Under the pieces are notes generated by a model. It did not search any database. It saw only the letters and a list, made by a program, of their open reading frames with translations, and was not told where the DNA came from. The position numbers and the translations under genes are program-made. Below, in pieces: positions 42,201 through 51,200 of a stretch of DNA of 64,000 nt; position 1 is the stretch's first letter; each line of letters begins with the position of its first letter. The DNA is taken from assembly GCA_032158295.1 (NCBI GenBank), contig CM063246.1, positions 15,163,168 to 15,227,167 on the forward strand. The letters run 5' to 3'. Source of the stretch: Pycnopodia helianthoides (Eukaryota > Echinodermata > Asteroidea > Forcipulatida > Asteriidae).

Positions 42201-45200
42201 TGGCAATAGTGTGATAAAGGTGTATTCTGCTTTAACAGGCCATGTCCAAATTAATGGCTTTGGCAGTAGCTATGGCTGGCTCGCTGAAAAGACACATTCT
42301 TCAATGCTGCAGCCAATGACCCTAGCCGTAGCCAGAGTCACTTGAATTGAACATGACCTAACATATCACTTGACAGCATGCTAGCAGAGAGAACACAGCA
42401 ACTATAAGCATGGTTAACTCCCTTTGCAATCAACATGTGGCATTTACTACAGCAGATGATTTTTTGAGAGGTCTATTTCAAAGAGATTCTAAGCAGTACA
42501 GATATTTGTGGCTGAGCAGAATTACAATAATTCTATCTACGTATACTATCGTTTCAACTGTTTCCCTACTATCTCAGACACTGTTCAGTCTCCTGACGAT
42601 GATTAGAGCAGGCTTGTCGAAACGTTGATACCAATTAGAACTCAATCCGCAGCAGTGAAGTTAATAACAACAAGACCCCTCGATCCACTAAGCGAAAGTA
42701 GTGGTCCCGGCCAATTTCCTACCTTACGCCCAGGCAGTAGAATAAATAGCAAGACAAGTTCTCACAGCACAAAATGTGCACAGCAAAAGAGATACACACA
42801 CATGGTGTTATCGCAAACTGAGTATACATTGGTACCTCACCGTGCAATGCCTCAAAACCCACATACTATCTTGTGCTTCCCAAAAAGCATTAGTTGAGTA
42901 TCATTTTGAACCTGACAGCTCTTTGAAATATGCCTCATGTTTCTCTGCCTATCTGCCCTGGGCCAAAAGTTACCCCCATCTTCAGTCAATGAAGTGTAAA
43001 TATGCACTGAAACAAAATATTTTTTGTCAAAATAGTGCACTGAAGATGGCGTGAGTTCCGGTGGCAACTGCACACCAAACCATAACCAAGTTCAGCTTAG
43101 TATGCAGTTAACAGGATGGTAGTGTGGCATTTGTAGTGTGGCATTCCTGAAATGCAATAAGATAAAAAGAAGCCCAACTAATTCTTCATGTCTCCTCATT
43201 AAAACATCATGCATGATGTCTTGCATATCCCACATTCACCCATGTTTGTCACATTACTAATATTCTCATAATTGGTAACTTTTCATCAATATAACGAAGG
43301 CTATAATATGTTTACGCACTAACCAAATTTCAGACTGAAAGTTTGTCAACAAATTGTTTTTTCTCAATATTTCAACTTATTGATATCGAACAAGTTGAAG
43401 TACTGACCCATAAACAATAGTCCCCAATAGAACAATTCTAGATACTACAATGCAGAAGTACCATGTAAACATCTCTTAGGTACTTTTGGTTTGGAAAAGA
43501 ACCAAAGCTTTAACTCGTCATTTTTGAAATGTTGGTCATTCCCTGAACCAGTGTGATCCGGCCTTTCCAAAAATGTTCTGGTACCACCCACAGTATTGAT
43601 TCTCAGAACATTTGACCTTTGAGCCCCTCTTTAAAGTTGATTAAAAAATGTGTACTTTAGTTAAAGACACTCTACATACTAATTGCGCATCGAGGCTCCT
43701 GCATTATGCACTTTATAAATGTCTTGTATTTTTATTATTATTAATGGTACTACTTTTCACAAAGCAGATCTCATGATTCCTATTAATACTTTAATTTAGA
43801 ATGAACAGTATTAACAAACATAATACTAATTCCAATGGAAAAACCTGGCTGCTTATAAAAAAAGGAAAACTAAAGATGACATTCCACTTTTGGATTGCAT
43901 TTAAAGGGCAAAGCCAATGGCTAACATCGGTTCTTGAAACCGATAATAAAGATAACTTCTAAAAGTTGTACAAAAAGGTTTGCTCACTTTTTTTTTGTAG
44001 AAAAAGAAAATTTGAAACGCTATAAAAGGATTGGCATACTTATGGAAAAAAACTACTTCTTTTCTCAGGAAGTAAATACTTTTTCTTCTATAAAAACTCC
44101 ACTTCTGGCATAATCATAATATTTTGTAAGGATATCTCTTCTATATAGTAGGCTTTTAGGTACAAATTGGTGATTTTGCAATTCGGCATAAACTACTTTC
44201 GCATGATGCACAATTTGCACGGGTATGAACTCTTGATAATGAAGTGTTTGATAATACAAAGATACTTCATGGTGACTTGGATCCTCTGGAGTGATATCAA
44301 AGCATGTTCTTATCTTCACATACTGTGGGGAGGTCAAACTGTCTTTTTGATGCTTATAAACCATGTACATGTTCAGCTATGTTTGTTTCATACACAACTA
44401 CTTGACATACCAGCCATTGGTTGATGTTACTATGCAGTCACCACTCTGTCAACCTTTCTGTTGTCATAGGCCTCTATGTAAATAAATAACTGTCATAAAT
44501 CTGGAATAGTTTATTTGGATAGTATATTCTCCCAGCCAATGACTGTCTACCAACCAGCGCTTCATGTTTGTTCCACCAATTAGAAATCTGATATGGCTCA
44601 TAAATATGTATGAGGTATGATAATAGCATGGTTCTTTTGGCGGTTCCAAGATTTGAATATCCTCCAAAACAAAGCAAAAAACAATACAAAATACCCAAAG
44701 AACAAACCAGTTATGGAGTCTCAGCCTTCCCTTTGGAGAATTAATTACATATAGTGTTGTTTTTTTCTTTGTTTTTGTGGATTGAGAGAAGCAAACATGA
44801 ATCAGAAGGTGTCTATCCATGAGTGGGAATCCCAACATCTTACAAGGAGTCTGCATCATCAAAACTCATCTTTTCATCCATCTCTTCACCATAATACTCT
44901 ACTTTAAAAAAAAATTCTGTTCACTTACAATCTAATCTTTCACCACCAAAATTTGTCAAGAAGATTTCACTTATAACGCCCTAATCCATCTAGAAACGCC
45001 CTTTCTCATTCTTATGAACTGAGTCTGTTTATATTTCCCAGGAATCACCAGCATTTCAACAACGGAAGAGTTGTAAAGTGCGCCCTCGCTCAATCATCAT
45101 GAAAGGTATTCAATCCTGTTTTTATACCACAAAAACTTCCATGTTTAGGCATGTATGTTCACATTCGTCTGAAAGAGACTATTCTAGTGGTTACAAAGCA

Positions 45201-48200
45201 CTGCCAACTGGGCCCAATTTCATACAGCTGCTTAAGCAGACAGTAGTGCTTAACAGTTTTCTGCTAATCAAAAAGAAGCAGGATACCAGTCACACATGGT
45301 ACAGGTGACATGACATTTTGGCAGGTAACCTCACTCTGGTAAGCAAAATTGTTTTGTGCTTATTTGGATTTTGTGCTTATTTGGATGTTGTGCTTGAGCA
45401 GCTCTGAAATTGGGCACAGGGCTCTATGGCAATGGTTACCACCAAATTCTATGCTTATCATGCCCTGTAAAGTGCATGGTTTTATGTACAGTAAGTGCAG
45501 AATTCTGTCGTAATCAATTGCCATCAAATTGGGACCAGTGTGTAAATTGACCAACAGGTCTACTAGGATTGAAAATTATCTTACCGGACAGCAGGAAAGA
45601 AATGAGTTTTCAGTTATTTCTTGAGTGACAATGGAAGATAATTCCAGACATTAGGACTCCCTACAGAGAAGGCTCACTCCAGCCATAGAAGAAGGTTGGG
45701 GTATTTTCAATCAGTTCTTAAGTCCAACCATTTACTGATTTTGTTTGAATGCATGGAGGAAACAAACACAGGTCTCAAAGTTCGAATACAAGCGAGACTT
45801 GCACAGTCTATTGGAAACTATGTGGTGAAATTGCACCTTTGCATCTTGTACTCTAAGTCCACATTTTCTCCCAATAATTGTTTTGTTGCTACACCAAGAC
45901 GGAATATTCACACATAATATTCTTTTCAACAAAATAAAAAAAGATTTTGGTTATAATTTGCCAATAGATCACGTCGCCTCACCTATCCCTCCCTCACCTA
46001 TCCTATGTGAGCCTTATGGCTGGCTGTTCACCCACTTCAGGTCCCCCTGTCTCGTATTTTAGTCTTGGCTGTGGTCTACAAATTCCAGCCGAGATAATGT
46101 TACTCTTTCCTCCACTGTCCACCTTTACATGATGCTAGGTCTAAATAAGGGTTGGTTATTACTAATATTGCACTACCGGTATTCCTTTTTAATAACCATT
46201 ATTTGTATCTTGCAGATTTTGAACTTACTATAGCTGAAGTAGAGAGTGGAGACTCCCTTGATGGTGGGGCCCCTTCCAAGCCGATTACCAGTCCTACCCC
46301 TACCTCCAAACCCACATCCCCAACCACTAAAATCTATCAGCAGAAAGGGAAAGCAACAAAGCAGACAGTCAAGGCTTTTGATGAGCTCTCCAATTCTCAG
46401 GCGGGAACTCTGACTGATTTAAGGAAGAACAGACCAAGGGCACCAAGACAGCGGCCTTCCCGGCCAGTGAACAAGCCTGCAGCACCCATTGAAAGTGGCG
46501 GTGCATCTGCTGTGGATAGTGGAGTGACTGATTTCTTCTCTGCTGGTCTGACTGACTTGGTTGTACCGAACAACCAGACCCCATTAAACACCACTCAGAA
46601 TTTGTGAGTAATGATTTAGACTGAAGGTTCTGAATGGCCTAGGCTGTAAACAAAAGAGCACATAACAGGTGGCTGCTGTTTTGGCTATAATGACTACTGT
46701 AGCAGCTATATATTTGTTCTTATGAGTGGATGAGTGATAGGGGTGTACTTGTAGTGACATTCAAACCGAGGACTTATAACAAAAGGAACAATAGGTTCAT
46801 GATTGCTATCACGAAGGAAAACAATGGGGTCCATGAGTGTCAGGACAAAGAGTTGAATAAAGGAAGGTTCACAATTTGAGGTCATTACATACTACGGTGT
46901 GTGAGCATTTCTACCTGTTGACACTGAGGACTTAAGCAAAAGGGATCCTGGTGTTTTGTCCGACTGTGGATGTCCTCACTTCTCTTTCATGTGCGAAACC
47001 CACGGGAATGTCACATAATGTCAACTAAGTCCAAGAAATGGGAGAATAAAGATAAGTCCTTAATTTATTAGGTCGACAAACATGTTTGGTCGGGTGTGTT
47101 TGGAAAATGGTTGTTCAGTACAGAAAAAGCAGAATATGAGTTTGGGTTGTTAAAAAAAGACTAGCCAACAAAGCTTCCTCAGTCAGACATTGATCTTATC
47201 CCTATCTTATTGTTCTTTGGTTTTATGATTTAGACTTTTTGCTTGTGATTGTTAGTGTGTAATAGAACTTATGCACTGGAAATATGTGTTCTCTATCACA
47301 CAGAAATGATCACTCCTCAGATACAGGCAAGTCTAAGAAGCCTACTAAGAAGATTGGAGGATTATTCCACAAGAATAAACCTAAAGATGAAGACAAACAA
47401 AAGAAGGAGGACAAGAAGGAAGAGCCTGCAACTGGCAAGAAAAGGTATTTGCTGTTTCATTTCCAATAAAGCTTTCATTAATTGTATTGTATTGTATTAA
47501 TTTTATTCCCAAAACGGAACAAACCCCATACCCTGGGGAAGGGTTACAACAATAACAACATTTAAAACTTACCATGATAGCAAAGAAGGAGAGGTTAGCA
47601 TAAACGAATATCAAATTATACTTGGTTTTCCTTTAACTTAAAAGCAGAGAATATGTACTTGGCAACACAATTCATAATGGTTTTATCATGAGAAATTATA
47701 AGGAAAATAAATTTGTCCTTCTCAGATAAGATACTAAAATCTGTGTAACCTTGACCATTGGTATCATACAATTTCTTTCTAAATACATTAAACATTAATA
47801 AGAATGTCCTGAAAGCGTTGTTAACCTAGTAGAGTATACCTGGGTTGAATTCAGGCCATTCACAGGACAGTGCAACACTAAGACTGGTCTGGTTCCCCTG
47901 CCTTTATCTGTCTGAACAAGACAGGCACTGTTCTTAGAAATCAGAGGTGTCATTGGGCAAGTTATAACAACTGCAGTATGTGCGCAGCGCACAGTGTTCT
48001 AGTGATTGTCTTACCCTGTGGGCACTCTATGCATTATGTATGCAATACACACGTTTGGAAATTTATTAAAGTGGAAGTTGCTGATATATGGGTTTTCCAT
48101 TGTCAATCCAGTAATAATCCCAGTAAATATGTGGTATGGTGTAGCAACCGTTTCTGACTAGTGTGGTATTACACTAAACAGTTCACAGTAATTTTCAATT

Positions 48201-51200
48201 AATTTTGTCCCCGAATCCTAATAATGGTTCCTGAAGTAGAGCTAATACACTTCAAAACTCTCATTCAGGTTTCGGAATATGTTCAAGAAGAAACAGTCCA
48301 TTCCTAACATGGATGAACAGGATCAGGCCAAGATAGAAGGCAAAAGACGTGAGAGCCAGACCCCTCCTACAAAATCACCTCCACAACCTGCTCCAACAGT
48401 TGAAGGTATTGTACATGTACATCAGAACTCTGATCAAGTGGAAACCATCTGTGGTTTGAATGTAGACAATTCAGTAGGAACCACTGATAACTTACCAGAA
48501 CAGAATTGGTCAATTCTGCGGGGAAACAAACCGTTTAAAAGAGAAGTATTTCTATATATTCGGTTTGCGGTAACACCATGTGTATAAATATCTACTTTGC
48601 TGTGTGGATTTGTTCTTTAGAGAACTTGTCTTGCTATTTATTCTACTACCGCAGAGTAGATTTTCAGAATTCGGGAGACTTCTCAGTTCTGAAAAGAACT
48701 GTCCTGCTTATTAACTACTACCTGGGCGGGAGGTAGGAAATCAGCCTGGACTACTACTGATGATGACTAGACTGACGTTTCCTGACGATGACTAGAGCAA
48801 GCTAGTCGAAACGTTGAGACCAAAAAGAACTCGCTCCGTGGCAGTGCAATTAATTACGAGAAGTCCCCCCGATCCACAAAGCTAAAGTAGTAGTCTAGGC
48901 CAATTTCCTACCTCCCGCCCAGGTAGTAGTTAATAAGCAGGACAGTTCTTTTCAGAACTGAGAAGTCTCCCGAATTCTGAAAATCTACTCCGCGGTAGTA
49001 GAATAAATAGCAAGACAAGTTCTCTAAAGAACAAATCTACACAGCAAAGTAGATATTTATACACTTGGTGTTACCACAAACCGAATATATATTGATACCT
49101 CACCATGCAATGCCTCAAAACCCATATGAGAAGTATTTCGGCGAGTGAAGGTGTTATTAGTTTTTATGTAAATTTGTATTATCACTTTATTTTTTTATCA
49201 AGCACATGCTTGAATCAAGCAAGAACAATAAAATTTGAACACTTTCTTACAAAAGATAAAACTCGACCCTCCCAATTGTTCTATCTTAATAATACTATAG
49301 GTTCCTGGTGCAAGAGTCTTGTTCAGAAAACATTCTAATTTTATTTTTCACAGCACAAAGCAAACCAGCTCAAGAAGAGCTGACAAGAAAGGTGATGGAG
49401 AAGAAGGCAATGCTGGTACCAAACAGTCTGAGGTCAATCAAGAAAACCACCAGCCCAACTAAAAATCCTGAACCAACTCCTGAACCAAAAGCTGAACCCA
49501 AGGCTGAACCTAAGGCAGAACCCAAGGCCGAACCCAAGGTCGAACCAAAAGCTGAACCCAAGGCCGAACCCAAGGCAGAACCAAAGACCGAAACCAAGGA
49601 AGAACCAAAGGCCGAGACCAAGGAAGAACCAAAAGCAGAAACCAAGACAGAACCAAAGGCGGAAACCAAGACAGAACCAAAGGCCGAACCCAAGGTCGAA
49701 CCCAAGGTTGAACCCATTGCTGAACCTGAACCCAAAGCCTCCGAAGAAGGCAGCAAAGTCCAAGTTAGCAAGGAAGATGTCCCAGCTGTAGATATCACCC
49801 AAGTGAGCACAAACCCAGATGAGGTTTCAGGGAAGGAAGAAGATGATGCTGCTATTGGCAATAAAAAAGAAACCCCTGAGGAGACCGGGGATGAAGTGGT
49901 TCCTAAGGAGGAGGAAAAGGAGGTTGTTGTGGAGAAAAGGAAACCCCCTGCAGGTGCCATGATGCTGGGAGGTACCAACATGTTGCAGGAGATGAAACTA
50001 AAACGAGAAAAGAAGGCTGCTGACCGAGCAAGTAGGGTGAGTAAGAACTGGCCAGGTCAGTTCAGAACCATGTCCAGAAGGATCACATTAGGCTAGCAAC
50101 AATATAGCAAGCTATATGAGTAGGAACAGACCATGCTAGCTCATATAACTCGCAATGTATTTTTATAAACAGACTTTCAAACACTTTTTTTAGCAACCAG
50201 TAACAATAATGTGAGTGGTCTTGTTTCTTAATATTTTGCACAGGAAATCATGGAGAATCAGATTCCAAAAATGGATGAAGTGGCTTCAAAAGAAACCACT
50301 GACCAGAGCCCAGCAACTCCTGGATTCCCAGAGAAGCCCACGCCCAAACTGAACCTAGTAATCCCAGTTGTGACCTCTCCTGAGCCAGCCTCTCCAAAAG
50401 CTGGGGCATCCCCATCTTCCACAATTCCTTCACTTTCACCAAGAGTGAAATCCCCAATAGGGTCCCCACGAAAGTCACCTCTCTTCAAGTCATCTAGTAA
50501 TCAACTGTCTCCTGAAGAAACGCTCAGTAAATCAAAGGATGAAGCTACTGCCAAGGAGGAGAAGAAAGACAGCAGTGTGCTTGTGAAGCCCAAACTCCCC
50601 GAGACAACAAAGCCCAAAGTTGAGAAGGAGAAACCTCAAATCAAGGAAAGACCTGCTTCTGGAAAGTTTGAAATTCTGTCACTGAAATCGACTCCTACCT
50701 CCCCAACCAACCCTGAGATTGTAGCTTCATCCGAGGGAAGTGTGAAGCCTTCAGATATCTTGAAGAGGAACTCCGCAGAGATCAAAATGAAGACCTCTGC
50801 AGAGATGCCCAAAAGGAACTCGGTGGAGGTGAAGCCGGCAGAGAGCTTACCCTCAAAGCCATTATCTCGACCTGGTTCTGCTACCGAAGAAAAGCTCCAG
50901 CAGTCTGCTGAGGGTAAACCAAACGGCGATTCAATCTCCCCCAAACCTAAACCCAAGCCTGCAAGGAGACCCATGGCTCCAGTACCGGTTGTTGCCAAGA
51001 AACCTGGGGGTGAGTTGATGAGGGCTCAATTATATGATCAAAGAGTATTTGTTTTTGACAGGAATCCCCTTTGCTCAGACCTGATATTGAAGTGAACGTG
51101 TTTTAAAATTATTTCACCTTTTTGTTACTGCTGATGCAGTGAAGGAAAGGTGCGACTGATACATCTTGTGTCCTGAATTTATAGCAATTTGTCAGACGTG

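Noticed and set aside
44464..44862. 132-codon minus-strand frame in an intron
   Set aside because: No similarity recognised and composition like the surrounding AT-rich intron.
49370..49981. Minus-strand frames of 203 and 122 codons opposite exon 28
   Set aside because: Low-complexity Ser/Gly and Phe/Gly shadows of the EPKA repeat coding strand.
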